Of a stretch of 64,000 nt of DNA, positions 1 to 9,200 are shown one piece after another (within the stretch, counting starts at the first letter, position 1; every line of letters starts with the position of its first letter). The stretch is from Fructobacillus papyriferae. GTDB taxonomy: Bacteria > Bacillota > Bacilli > Lactobacillales > Lactobacillaceae. Under the pieces are notes generated by a model. The model made no database searches and was not told the origin of the DNA. It was given only the letters and a program-made list of their open reading frames with translations. The stretch spans positions 434,001 to 498,000 of the forward strand of contig NZ_JAAMFI010000001.1 of NCBI RefSeq assembly GCF_018437225.1. Reading direction: 5' to 3'. A program made the translations under genes and the position numbers.

Positions 1-2226
1 CTTATCAGGCGCATCGAAACCTTGCGCTGACAAATCAGGCGATTTGACATCAGCCCACTGGTTCGTCCCATCAACTTGCCAATCGGTGTAGGAGATCACC
101 TCCCCACTCTGATCATCCACGATGGCGTCACGTGTAAACTTGACGTCTTGTTTAACTGGATCAGCCACTTGTTTTCCATTTTTATCCACGTAATTGATGG
201 TACGAGTGATTGTCTTCTCCAACGTCTTAACGTCAACATTACCAGGATTGTCAGGCGTCACCTTGTGACTTCCCTTGTCCGCGTAGGTAATATCAATCGT
301 CGTGTTATCCGAACTTGAAGCGACTGTCTGGGCAGCGACGTCCTTGGTACTTGGATCACCATAGCCACTAAGAGCTGGTGATTGTACATTGGCCCATTGG
401 TCCGACCCATCGACTTGCCAATCATCATATTGAATGTGGCCTTGGCCATCGACCGTCGCACCGCGGGTAAAGTTAACCGTCTGGATAACCGAATCGGCCA
501 CTTTCTCGTGCTTCTTATTCCAGTAATTAATCGTCCGCGTGATGCTCTTCTTCATCGTCTTAGGATCAACAGGTCCTGGGTTAACTGGCGTGTAATGGTG
601 GCTTCCCTTCGTATAGGTTACCGTTACCGTTGAGTCTTGCGAATCAGCAGAAATGTTGTCCGCTTCAGCCACAGCGTCTGGTGTATTGTAGCCATCGACA
701 GCCTTCGGTGAGAACCTGGCAAATGACCCCGTCTTAGCATCTGAGCCAGCAACGTGCCAGTCACCATAGGTCCACTCACCGGTCACAGCATCTTGTTCCG
801 CTGAACGTTCGAAATTCACAGTCTGAACTTCAGGATCCATGTTCGCCATTGGCTGCTTGGTATCCCCATCGACGAAGTTAATCGTACGGGTGACGGACTT
901 CGAGGTGTCCTTGTCACCATGGTTAGAAGGTGTTCCAGGAGTGAGTTTGTCAGCGTAGGTGACGTTAATTACTTCATCTTGCTCATTCGTTGTATCATCC
1001 ACTTTTGGTGTTTCAGCATCAATCTCAGTAACGGACTTACCATTAACCTTAGGATCTACATACTTATCTGATATAGTTTGAGGGACGTTAAGGGAACTAA
1101 ATTGACTTAGCTCACCTTCGGCTTTCCAATCACTATAGCTCACATCACCTAGAATATCAGTTGTCTGCGTTCGCTGATACTTTATTTCTTGGACAGTGGG
1201 ATTCTGAATGTCATGAGCCATACTGTCCAGATAATGAACGGTTCGTTTAATAGTCTTTTCTTGTTGGACAGTGGTCCCTTTCTGGGTACTTCCTAAAACA
1301 TACCAGCCAGGTGTTTTATAACTACCGGCATCACCAGCGTTGTTCCAATCGTCCAAGCTTTTGAATGTTGTTCCCTTTGGGTTGGTCAATGTACCGCCAT
1401 CTGCTTCATCTACCGGTGTTACAGAAGGATACTGAAAACCTTCTTCCTGAAAAAGATCAGTCAAAAAACTGTCGTCTGATGTGGGTATGGCGGGGAGTTT
1501 AAGATAAAAGCTCTTACCATTCCCGATATTTTTAAACATTCCAGATGGGGAGGAACCCATATCTGCAAAATCCACAAATGAAACATCTAAGTAAGTTAGG
1601 GAAGTACAGTTTTGAAAGGTATAGAGCGAACTGATTACTTTCTTACTTTTAAAACTTGAAAAATCAATTTTTTCAAGTGAGGAGCAATTTTGAAACATTG
1701 ACTCAATATCAGTACAGTTTGGAGCCGTAAAGTTTGATAAATCAATCGATTTCAATGAGCTATCGCCAGAAAACATTTGCGAAGCGATAGACAGTTGATC
1801 AAAATTAATTTTATTAAAGCCAGAAATATCTTGAAGCGATGGTAAGTTAGCAAACATCATTGAAAGATATTGACCCGAATCAATCGGTTGGCTAATCACA
1901 ACGTGCTCAGTGTCAGGAAAAAGTGAGCTGATATATTGATCGGGATTATTACCGAACGTTCCGGAACCGGTAAACGTGAAGGTTTTGCTATTTGGATCAT
2001 AGCTGTAAGATATTCCCTGAATGGTTCCGGTAGTCGGAGTTGTATCTGCATCCGCCTGCATTACTGTTTTAGGAAAGATTGATGGATGTACTAGATTCGC
2101 TGTCAATCCAATTCCACCAAACGCCGCCAAAGAAGTAAGGGATAACGCCAACCCCTTCTTTTGTACCTTTGACTTTAACTGATGTTCTTTCAAATAATCG
2201 TTATAGCGTTCAATTCGTGTTTGCAT
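1..2226 (-). CDS. BspA-like leucine-rich / Muc_B2-repeat surface adhesin (3' end outside window)
   Basis: The reading frame is open from the ATG at 2226 to the window edge (742 codons), so the C-terminus and any wall anchor are not visible. A good ribosome site (TCCTCC on the plus strand at 2235-2240) lies 8 nt before the ATG. Order of parts: a signal-peptide-like N-terminus with a hydrophobic stretch around residues 25-45; a region around residues 60-260 with BspA/DUF285-type repeats (SMFQNCSSLEKIDFSSF and similar); then at least four repeats of about 110 residues. Each repeat has the pattern K-[ST]-[IV]-x-R-T-[IV]-x-[FY]-x-D, a V-x-F-x-R step and a W-x-V-x-G step, as in Muc_B2/MucBP mucin-binding repeats. 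Such proteins are usually wall-anchored adhesins; binding to mucus is inferred from the family only. It is transcribed behind a leader with its own terminator. The surface-adhesin call is secure, the ligand is not. Confidence 0.85.
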   Translation of the reverse strand, partial: MQTRIERYNDYLKEHQLKSKVQKKGLALSLTSLAAFGGIGLTANLVHPSIFPKTVMQADADTTPTTGTIQGISYSYDPNSKTFTFTGSGTFGNNPDQYISSLFPDTEHVVISQPIDSGQYLSMMFANLPSLQDISGFNKINFDQLSIASQMFSGDSSLKSIDLSNFTAPNCTDIESMFQNCSSLEKIDFSSFKSKKVISSLYTFQNCTSLTYLDVSFVDFADMGSSPSGMFKNIGNGKSFYLKLPAIPTSDDSFLTDLFQEEGFQYPSVTPVDEADGGTLTNPKGTTFKSLDDWNNAGDAGSYKTPGWYVLGSTQKGTTVQQEKTIKRTVHYLDSMAHDIQNPTVQEIKYQRTQTTDILGDVSYSDWKAEGELSQFSSLNVPQTISDKYVDPKVNGKSVTEIDAETPKVDDTTNEQDEVINVTYADKLTPGTPSNHGDKDTSKSVTRTINFVDGDTKQPMANMDPEVQTVNFERSAEQDAVTGEWTYGDWHVAGSDAKTGSFARFSPKAVDGYNTPDAVAEADNISADSQDSTVTVTYTKGSHHYTPVNPGPVDPKTMKKSITRTINYWNKKHEKVADSVIQTVNFTRGATVDGQGHIQYDDWQVDGSDQWANVQSPALSGYGDPSTKDVAAQTVASSSDNTTIDITYADKGSHKVTPDNPGNVDVKTLEKTITRTINYVDKNGKQVADPVKQDVKFTRDAIVDDQSGEVISYTDWQVDGTNQWADVKSPDLSAQGFDAPDK

Positions 2227-2440
2227 AATATAAATCCTCCATCAATCAATCTCTTGGGTGCTTTCTTCCATAAAAAAAGCACCGACTCTTATAGAATCGG
2301 CGCGGCGCTTAAGATTAGAAGTGCTTTGTCCTCGGGCGTTGCCCGGGAAAGCGAATGGCGGAGGAGTTTTGTGTCACTTCTTCGTAACCCGTTCTTAACT
2401 CTCTATAACATATTACAACACTTTAGAATGATTTGAAACA
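2227..2440 (-). promoter_or_regulatory. Long 5' leader of the BspA-like adhesin
   Basis: This stretch covers most of the 300 nt between the adhesin and the 79-aa gene. A likely -10 region (TAATAT or TATAGA on the minus strand, about 2399-2412) puts the transcript start near 2395. The leader could fold into a long arm closed by GAAGTG/CACTTC (about 2319-2378) that holds a tight GGGC-aac-GCCC hairpin near 2335-2345. An intrinsic terminator follows, before the ribosome site. The arms are visible in the sequence; a regulatory role is inferred. No known riboswitch class was recognised. Confidence 0.45.
2272..2303 (-). terminator. Intrinsic terminator inside the adhesin leader
   Basis: On the minus strand a stem formed by GCGCCGATTC and GAGTCGGTGC with a short loop is followed by seven T residues. 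It lies only 45 nt upstream of the adhesin start codon. It also lies downstream of a separate terminator for the preceding gene, so it most likely acts as a premature terminator (attenuator) of the adhesin transcript. Confidence 0.75.
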
Positions 2441-2471
2441 ATAAAGATACATAACTTTCTTATTTTTGACC

Positions 2472-2498
2472 AAAAAAGACCAATCACTCGGATTGGTC
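2472..2498 (-). terminator. Terminator of the 79-aa membrane-peptide gene
   Basis: A perfect 8-bp stem GACCAATC/GATTGGTC with a 5-nt loop is followed by TTTTTT on the minus strand. It lies about 30 nt past the stop codon at 2529. Confidence 0.9.
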
Positions 2499-2528
2499 TT
2501 CGATTTACTTGTAGCATCGGGCCTTACA

Positions 2529-2768
2529 TTAGCCCTTTCCCTGATTATTTTGATCACCGTTTGCCTTGGCAACCATTGAACTTGTGGCCGCCTCATGTGA
2601 GCTCTTGTGAGAAGCAGTGGTATGGTTAACGGCGACCTCTGAAGAAACGTGGCTATTTTGCTGGCCTAGTACGAAGGCAGCGGTGATCACCACGACTGCC
2701 GCAATAAAGACACCCACGATATAGTATTCACGCTTACGGGTAACATGTGCTTTGATAAAGTTTGTCAT
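2529..2768 (-). CDS. Small single-pass membrane or secreted protein of unknown function (79 aa)
   Basis: The ATG at 2768 is chosen because AAAGGAGGA sits 8-9 nt upstream; a longer frame starting at 2792 would swallow that ribosome site. The peptide has a basic N-terminus (residues 1-14, rich in K and R), one hydrophobic segment (about residues 16-34, IVGVFIAAVVVITAAFVLG) and a hydrophilic tail rich in Ser, His, Asn and Gly. The topology fits a membrane-anchored peptide with its tail outside. It has its own terminator and lies between two surface-protein genes. I do not recognise a family, and no function can be assigned from sequence. Confidence 0.7.
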   Translation of the reverse strand: MTNFIKAHVTRKREYYIVGVFIAAVVVITAAFVLGQQNSHVSSEVAVNHTTASHKSSHEAATSSMVAKANGDQNNQGKG

Positions 2769-2865
2769 GGAGTACTTCCTCCTTTGACTCAAGAGTAGTC
2801 CTATTCACCTGCTTTTTCAAGCAGTAGTTCCGCTTTTTTATGATCCTACTGCGCCAACACGAACC

Positions 2866-2893
2866 AAAAAACCTCTGAAAATGATTCCAGAGA
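2866..2893 (-). terminator. Terminator of the 993-aa DUF1542 protein gene
   Basis: A CTCTG/CAGAG stem with a 10-nt loop is followed by a run of T on the minus strand, 25 nt past the stop codon at 2918. Confidence 0.75.
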
Positions 2894-2917
2894 TTCTTTT
2901 TACTTACTTTAAAATGC

Positions 2918-5899
2918 TTAATCTTCTTTTCGGCTAAACTTTTTGTATGCATAGGCGGAAATCGCCATTAACGAAGCGGTCATCGCCATCATCAAAGACC
3001 ACAAATTTTGTGCAAGACGCATAGCGGTCTGAGGTAATTCAGCAGGCTTCTTCGAGCTGACCTGTGTTTTGTTGGCAAGTGTTACCGGACCATTGGTAGC
3101 CGTCGAATTGGACAAATTACGCCCGTCATTGGTCGTCTGGTTATCCTTCACATCAACGGTCAGACTGTTATAGCCAGTCTGCACAGCATTGCCCATATCA
3201 TCTAGATTATCACTCTTATCAAGATCACCATGGGCCTTTTTGGCATCACTGTCCAAACGGTCCTTCGCCTTTTGCTTTTCGTCAGGGGTCAGATTATCCA
3301 TGTGGTCAATCTTATCCTTATCCTTTTGAACGGCATTATCAATGTCTTGATGAGCTGCTTTCTTAGCATCGTTAAAGACGTCTTGGTCGCCCTTCTTTCC
3401 AGCGGCTGCCGCATCTGGTCCGTTGGTTGCCGCGTCCGTTGCCTTTTTAGCATCATTGGCATCTTGATCAATCTTGGCCTTGGCATCCTTCTTCTGATCA
3501 GGAGTCAAATCGCCCATATTGTCGATCTTCGCTTTGGCGTTATCGGCGCCTTTATCGATATCTTTTTTGACGTTATCTTTTACATCGTTGTGAATGTCAT
3601 TTGTGCCGTCTTGATCCGCCTTTTTGGCATCGGCTGGTGTTGTCGCGTTATCAATGTTCGTCTTCGCCTTGTTGGCGTCATTATCGATGGCTGCCTTAGC
3701 CGCCTTCTTCTGGTCAGGTGTCAGGTTAGGTAAGTTATCAATGGCATTCTTCCCATCTTGTGCGTGACGGTCAATATCGGCCTTCGCATCAGCTTTCGCC
3801 TTATCGGTATCCTTAGCGTTTTCGGCATCGTCATCAATGGCTTTCTTACCATTGGTCGTTGCACTATCGGCATCGTTGTCGTTAGATGCGTTGTCGATAT
3901 TCTTCTTCGCATTGTCGGCATCGTTATCAATGGCCTTCTTAGCAGCAGCCTTATCATCTGCTGGAATGTCACCATTGGCATCAATTTCGGCCTTCTTTTT
4001 GTCGGCCTCGTCGTTAATCGCAGACTTATCGCTGGCCTTATTGCCATCTGTATTGATGTTATTCTCGCCATCACTTTGGGCTTTGTTCACACCATCTGTG
4101 TCCGTGGCGTTATCGATATTGCCCTTGGCCTTTGATGCATCATCATCAATCTTTTGCTTTTCTTTGTCTTTATCGGCTTGTGGCAGGTTGAGCCCATCGA
4201 TCTTCTTTTTGGCTGCATCCGCTGCGTTGTCGATTGCGGCCTTGGCTGCTGCTTTTGCCTTACCAGCATCTGCCGCTTTATTCGCATCGTCATCAATGGC
4301 TTTTTTACCATTGGTCGTTGCACTATCGGCATCATTGTCATTGGCCGCGTTGTCGATATTCTTCTTCGCATTGTCGGCGTCGTTATCAATGGCCTTCTTA
4401 GCGGCATCCTTATCGTTTGCTGGGATATCGCCATTGGCATCAATCTCAGCCTTCTTTTTGTCGGCCTCGTCGTTAATCGCAGACTTATCGCTGGCCTTAT
4501 TACCATCCGAGTTGATGTTTTTTTCACCATCACTTTGGGCTTTGTTCAAACCATCTGTGTCCGTAGCGTTATCGATATTGCCCTTGGCCTTTGATGCATC
4601 ATCGTCGATCTTTTGCTTTTCTTTATCTTTATCGGCTTGTGGTAGGTTGAGCCCATCGATCTTCTTTTTGGCTGCATCCGCCGCGTTGTCGATTGCGGCC
4701 TTGGCCTTATCCTTGTCGGCCTGAGTTGGACCAGTTGGCTCTGATGGCACGTTACCATTAATTTGCTTAATGCCAGCGTTCTTCGCGTTGTTCACGCCGT
4801 CAGTAGTCGTGGCATTATCGATATTACTATCGGCTGCCTTTCGATCTGCTTCTACCTGCTTCTTCGCGTTATCTTTATCCGTTTGTGGAATATTCAAACC
4901 ATCAATTGTGTTATCCGCAGTTTGAGCAGCACGATCGACGTCAGCCTTTGCACCGTCTTTTGCTGCGTTGGCTTTGCCGGCAGCGTCATCGGCGTTATTC
5001 ACGTTGTTATCAATGCCATTCAAGCCATTAACGAAATCCGAATCCGTTCCGGTATTATTGACTTCATTGTGGAAGTCCGTCTTTTGACCATTCGTCAAAT
5101 TCTTCTTATCGTCAATGTTGGCATTGGAATTCTTCTTCATCTGGTCCAAAAGCTGTTCGTTAAAGAGCTTACCAAAGTCGTTATAACCCAGTGTACGAAC
5201 AGACGAGAAGATCACGTGGTTATTAATTGTATTGGTATCAGAAGAATACATACCTGAAATCTGATCGCTATTTGTGATCTTAACAGGATCAATATCAATC
5301 GTCAGCTTTGAAACACCACCAACGGCACCGCCGGCAACGAAGCTATTACTATAAACACCGTTTACACTAGACAGTGGAGTCGTCGTGTTGTTGTGGTTCA
5401 CAGCAGTCAAAACCGTGTTACTAGTCTTTTTGGACATTGAATTCGAGAAGGCCAAATCGAAATAAGAAACACGACCGGCACCCGACGTCGTAATCTGAGG
5501 CGACGTAAAGGTCAGTGACATGGTAAACTTTTTCGTTTCAGAATTATAGGTCAAGCCGTCGAAGGTAAACGTCGTTTCTGACTTAACACGATCAACTTCT
5601 TTTCCAGTTGCCTTACCTAACCAACCATCTTGTTCTGATTCTGGAACAGTTGATGTCTCAGGAGTTTCCTTATAGTGCTTAAAGTAATCGGTACTTTGAC
5701 CAAACCAATAAGGTAAAGAAACATCATCCGCCGAGACCTTCATGGCCGCTGGATAATGTGGTAAAGCCAAGCCGGTCGCAACGCCTTGGGCACCTGCGCC
5801 AATTGTTAATCCAATGATTCCGGCAAAAAGCCATTTCTTGCCGGCTTCATACATTTTCACGTGTTCTTTTGCTTGAACTTGATTTTGATTCTTCAACAA
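2918..5899 (-). CDS. KxYKxGKxW-signal, DUF1542-repeat wall protein (993 aa)
   Basis: The start is placed at the TTG at 5899 because GGGAGG lies 8 nt upstream; a longer frame to 5953 would run into the leader terminator. The signal peptide is of the KxYKxGKxW type (KMYEAGKKWLFAGI, about residues 15-28). A non-repeated domain of about 230 residues follows, beginning near PYWFGQSTDYF, and is shared with the 1429-aa neighbour. Residues from about 300 to 900 are repeats of roughly 45-75 residues with the pattern A-I-D-x-x-A-x-x-A-K-x-x-I-D, matching DUF1542 repeats of Gram-positive surface proteins and probably helical. The C-terminus is LPQTA, a hydrophobic stretch and a charged tail (KKFSRKED), a sortase signal with A in place of G. 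Likely a long, charged stalk-like wall protein; its binding partner is unknown. The two large genes are probable duplicates. Confidence 0.85.
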   Translation of the reverse strand: MLKNQNQVQAKEHVKMYEAGKKWLFAGIIGLTIGAGAQGVATGLALPHYPAAMKVSADDVSLPYWFGQSTDYFKHYKETPETSTVPESEQDGWLGKATGKEVDRVKSETTFTFDGLTYNSETKKFTMSLTFTSPQITTSGAGRVSYFDLAFSNSMSKKTSNTVLTAVNHNNTTTPLSSVNGVYSNSFVAGGAVGGVSKLTIDIDPVKITNSDQISGMYSSDTNTINNHVIFSSVRTLGYNDFGKLFNEQLLDQMKKNSNANIDDKKNLTNGQKTDFHNEVNNTGTDSDFVNGLNGIDNNVNNADDAAGKANAAKDGAKADVDRAAQTADNTIDGLNIPQTDKDNAKKQVEADRKAADSNIDNATTTDGVNNAKNAGIKQINGNVPSEPTGPTQADKDKAKAAIDNAADAAKKKIDGLNLPQADKDKEKQKIDDDASKAKGNIDNATDTDGLNKAQSDGEKNINSDGNKASDKSAINDEADKKKAEIDANGDIPANDKDAAKKAIDNDADNAKKNIDNAANDNDADSATTNGKKAIDDDANKAADAGKAKAAAKAAIDNAADAAKKKIDGLNLPQADKDKEKQKIDDDASKAKGNIDNATDTDGVNKAQSDGENNINTDGNKASDKSAINDEADKKKAEIDANGDIPADDKAAAKKAIDNDADNAKKNIDNASNDNDADSATTNGKKAIDDDAENAKDTDKAKADAKADIDRHAQDGKNAIDNLPNLTPDQKKAAKAAIDNDANKAKTNIDNATTPADAKKADQDGTNDIHNDVKDNVKKDIDKGADNAKAKIDNMGDLTPDQKKDAKAKIDQDANDAKKATDAATNGPDAAAAGKKGDQDVFNDAKKAAHQDIDNAVQKDKDKIDHMDNLTPDEKQKAKDRLDSDAKKAHGDLDKSDNLDDMGNAVQTGYNSLTVDVKDNQTTNDGRNLSNSTATNGPVTLANKTQVSSKKPAELPQTAMRLAQNLWSLMMAMTASLMAISAYAYKKFSRKED
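3826..4700 (-). repeat. 459-bp in-frame tandem duplication inside the DUF1542 gene
   Basis: Two nearly identical copies are offset by exactly 459 bp (153 codons). For example, TTGATGCATC occurs at 4132 and 4591, and GCGTTGTCGATTGCGGCC at 4225 and 4684. The copies differ at a few codons only (L/V, K/N, S/T, A/S, N/D and D/A pairs), which points to recent expansion or ongoing gene conversion. Confidence 0.85.
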
Positions 5900-5955
5900 A
5901 ATCAATACCTCCCAATTCCCCTTACTGCTTTTTGTTGACGCCTTTTTGAGCAAAC

Positions 5956-5987
5956 AAAAAGCACCAAACTTTGATTCAAAGTGGCGC
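5956..5987 (-). terminator. Intrinsic terminator inside the leader of the 993-aa gene
   Basis: On the minus strand a GCGCCACTTTG stem pairs with CAAAG...TGGTGC (two-nt bulge) and is followed by TTTTT. It lies about 57 nt before the chosen start codon and downstream of the gene's own promoter, so it is a premature terminator rather than the end of the neighbouring gene, which has its own at 6182-6210. Confidence 0.7.
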
Positions 5988-6101
5988 GTTTCTTGAAATA
6001 TTCAGGATCGTTACGTGCTCGTCAGTCAGACGGCCGGCGAAAGAGCTTTGGCAACAAGAATTCACTCGATTAGCCAACCACTCTTGACTTTTTCCAGTTT
6101 T

Positions 6102-6128
6102 ATTATAACACTTTTATGTCGAATGCAA
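6102..6128 (-). promoter_or_regulatory. Promoter of the 993-aa DUF1542 gene
   Basis: On the minus strand there is an extended -10 element TGTTATAAT (TATAAT at 6102-6107) with a weak -35 TTGCAT 15 nt upstream (6123-6128). It predicts a leader of about 190 nt. Upstream of the leader terminator, the leader contains a GCTC...GAGC arm enclosing a CGTC-tgact-GACG hairpin (about 6017-6046). Confidence 0.6.
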
Positions 6129-6181
6129 CGTCCTTAATTAAAATTAGAAATAAATGACATCGTTTAGAATTTAACGTCATC

Positions 6182-6210
6182 AAAAAAACACCTTTCTAAT
6201 TTGAAAGGTG
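6182..6210 (-). terminator. Terminator of the 1429-aa DUF1542 gene
   Basis: A perfect 8-bp stem CACCTTTC/GAAAGGTG with a 6-nt loop is flanked by seven A residues on one side and TTTT on the other. It lies just past the stop codon at 6225 on the minus strand. Confidence 0.9.
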
Positions 6211-6224
6211 TTTTCGTTGAGGAT

Positions 6225-9200
6225 TTATTTTTCCTTACGGTTCTTCTTGGTTAGCAAGGTGAAAGCCCCTGCTAGCACTGTGAAGAAGCCAAGCACTTGG
6301 TTACCCATGTTTCGAGCAAGCGTGCCGGCCTTTGGCATCGCACTTGCTTGATTCATCGTCTTATCATTAATCGCCTGACTTGTCTGGAGGTTTTCGTTAA
6401 ACTTCTGACGACCATTAAAGAGCGCCTCGTCGATGTCAACCAATTCATTGCTATCGCGAACAGATTGATAGGCGTTGTTGGCGTCATGATCCAGCTTGTC
6501 CAAAGCGTTCTTTCGTTCCTCTGGCGTCAAGTTCGTCATGTTTTGGATGCGCTTTTTAGCCTGATCCACTGCATGGTCAATGGCTTGGTTGGCAGCCTTT
6601 TTGGTGTCATCTAAAATCTTGGCCTGGCCATTCTTATCGGCTGCTCGAGCATCGTTACTATCTGTGGCCGCATCGACTTGACCCTTGGTCTTGTCGGCGT
6701 CTTGTTGGATGGCATCGATCGCCTTTTGCTTGTCGGCGTCTGGCAAGTTATCCATCTTCTTGACCTTGTCCATAGCCTTTTCAGCGTGACGGTCAATGTC
6801 TTGTTTGACATCGTCTTTCATGTCAGCAGTGATCGCCTTTTGACCATCTTGTTGTCCTTGGTCGATACCGTTTTGATCGGTTGCATCGGCGACTGCCTGC
6901 TTCGCGTGGTTCGCATCGTCATCGATCTTTTTCTGAGCGTTGGCTTTATCATCCGGTGTCAAATTAGGCAAGCTGTCAATGATCGCCTTGGCGTTCTTCG
7001 CTTCATCATCAATCGCTTTTTTGGCTTGATCCTTTGCTTTCGCTGAAGCCGCGTCGTTATCCATTTGATCATGACCCTTTTGCGCCGCTTTGTTCACCTC
7101 ATCGTCATTTTGGCTACTGTCAACAGCCGTCTTGGCCTGATCAGCATCTTGATCAATCACCTTTTTCGCCTTTTCTTTTTCATCTGGCGTCAAATGAGGC
7201 AAATTATCAATATCTTTTTTAGCCTTCTTGGCCCCCTTATCGATATCAGCCTTCGCCTCGCCCTTACTATCGTTACGCTTGGCCGCATTCTTGGCATCGT
7301 CATCGATTTTTTGCTTTCCATCGGTTGTGGCATCCGTCACACCTGAAGGATTCTTGGCTTCATTGGCCGCGTCGATTTTTTGCTTGGCTTTGGCCGCATC
7401 CTCATCGACTGCTTTTTTGGCGTTATCGCGATCGTCATCGGATAGGTGACCAAGGCCATCAATGCTTGCTTTGGCACTGTTGGCTTCATCGTTGATCGCC
7501 CCCTTGTTCTTGGCTGAATCAACGTCTTGGTTCATCTTGTCGTGCCCATCTTCTCTCGCGTTGTCAAAGCCAGTACTGTCGGTAGCTGCTTCCACGTTCT
7601 CCTTGGCCTTCTTAGCGTCTTGATCGACCATGTCTTCAGCATGCGTTTTTTCTTCTGGTGACAAGTTGTTTTGCTTTTCGATGGTTTTCTTGGCGGCGGC
7701 GGCATCCTCGTCGATCGCTTTCTTGGCCGCATTTCGAGCTGCTGCATTCTGAGCAGCAGCGTTGGCATCCCCTTCGATTTTGGTTTTGCCATCCTTCGTC
7801 TTTTGACTCATGTCCGTGTCATTTTTGTTATTGTTGGCTGAATCAACGTCTTTTTTGGCAGCGTCTGCATCATTGTCAACGGCCGATCGGGCCGCTTCTT
7901 TTTCCTTATCCGTCAGACCGTCTTGCCCGTTAATGTTTTCCTTCGCCTGATTGGCGGCGTCTGCAATCGCATCTTTGTCTTTGGCCGCGTCCACATCCCG
8001 CTTGAAGTCTGCTGCCCCTTGTGCTTTCGCCTTGTCATTATCGTCGTTTGACGTTCCTTTATCGACTTCGCCCTTGGCAGCTAGCGCATCGGTGTCAACC
8101 TTATCCTTGGCCTTTTGTTTTTCATCCGGGGTCAGATTGTTCAAGCCATCAATGGCCGTTTTAGCATTCTTAGCATCGGCATCAATGGCCTCCTTGGCTG
8201 CTTTTTTGCCCTTCGCAGCATCGGCGGCGGCTGCCGCATCTTGGTCAATCTTTCCTATTCCATCTGTCGTGTGATTGTTAATATCTTGATCATTATTGTC
8301 ACTATCGATCACGTTCTTGGCATTGGTCGCATCCTGATCGATGTTTCCAGCAACCTTTTCTCGATCGGGTTGTGGCAGGTCAGCCAAATTCTGCACATCG
8401 CTCTTCTTTTGAGCAGCTTCATCATCAATGGCCTTCTTAGCACTGGCCTTCTTCACATCGCGATTAATGTCTGCTTGACCATTATTGCCGGCCCGATCGA
8501 TGTCATCGGCGTTCTGGGCATTATCAATATGGCTTTTCGCTTCTTTTGCATGCTGATCAATGTCGTTAATCGCCTTGTTCTTGATCTCTTCTGGCAAATT
8601 GGCCACCGCTTTTTTGGCCTTGTCCGTTGAATCGTCGATATCATGCGTGGCATTGGCCTTCTTAGCATCGTTATTCATGTCATTTTGACCGTCAGAAGTC
8701 GCATCGGAGATTCCTTTTGAATCCGTGGCATCGTCAATTCGGCCATTTGCCTTGGCGGCATCGGCTTCAATCTTCTTAATTGCATTCCCTTTGTCAGGTT
8801 CTGGCAGGTCCTTTACCGCATCTTTGGCACTATTTTCAGCATTTTCGATCGCTTGTTTCGCGGCTGCTTTGGCTGCTCCGGCGTTTTTCGCATTCGTTAC
8901 GTCTTGATCCATTGCTTGCTCCCCGTTAGTTGTCGCGCCATCGATTCCGTTTTCGTCTGACGCGTTATCAATCTCACTCTCGGCTTTTCCTTGGTCCGCT
9001 TTAATCTGCGTAATGGCTTGTTCTTCATCACGCGTTGGTAAATGCAGATTCTTCACAGCGGTTTGATCGTCTTCAGAACGTTGCCGAATGGCATTTTTGG
9101 CTGTAGCCCGGCCAGCTTCTTTGTCGATATTATCGATACCAGCTTGACCGGCCGCTTTGATATCATCTTGCTTAGACTTCTTATCAATATCGGCTTCAGC

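Noticed and set aside
3837-4724. Long plus-strand open frames opposite the DUF1542 repeats (up to 295 codons)
   Set aside because: They mirror the repeat coding sequence on the other strand, have low-complexity Ala/Ser/Leu composition, and lack a ribosome site. They are shadows of the biased repeat DNA.
5900-5953. Longer start for the 993-aa DUF1542 gene
   Set aside because: It would begin at a TTG directly after the leader terminator and contain the GGGAGG ribosome site of the shorter form.
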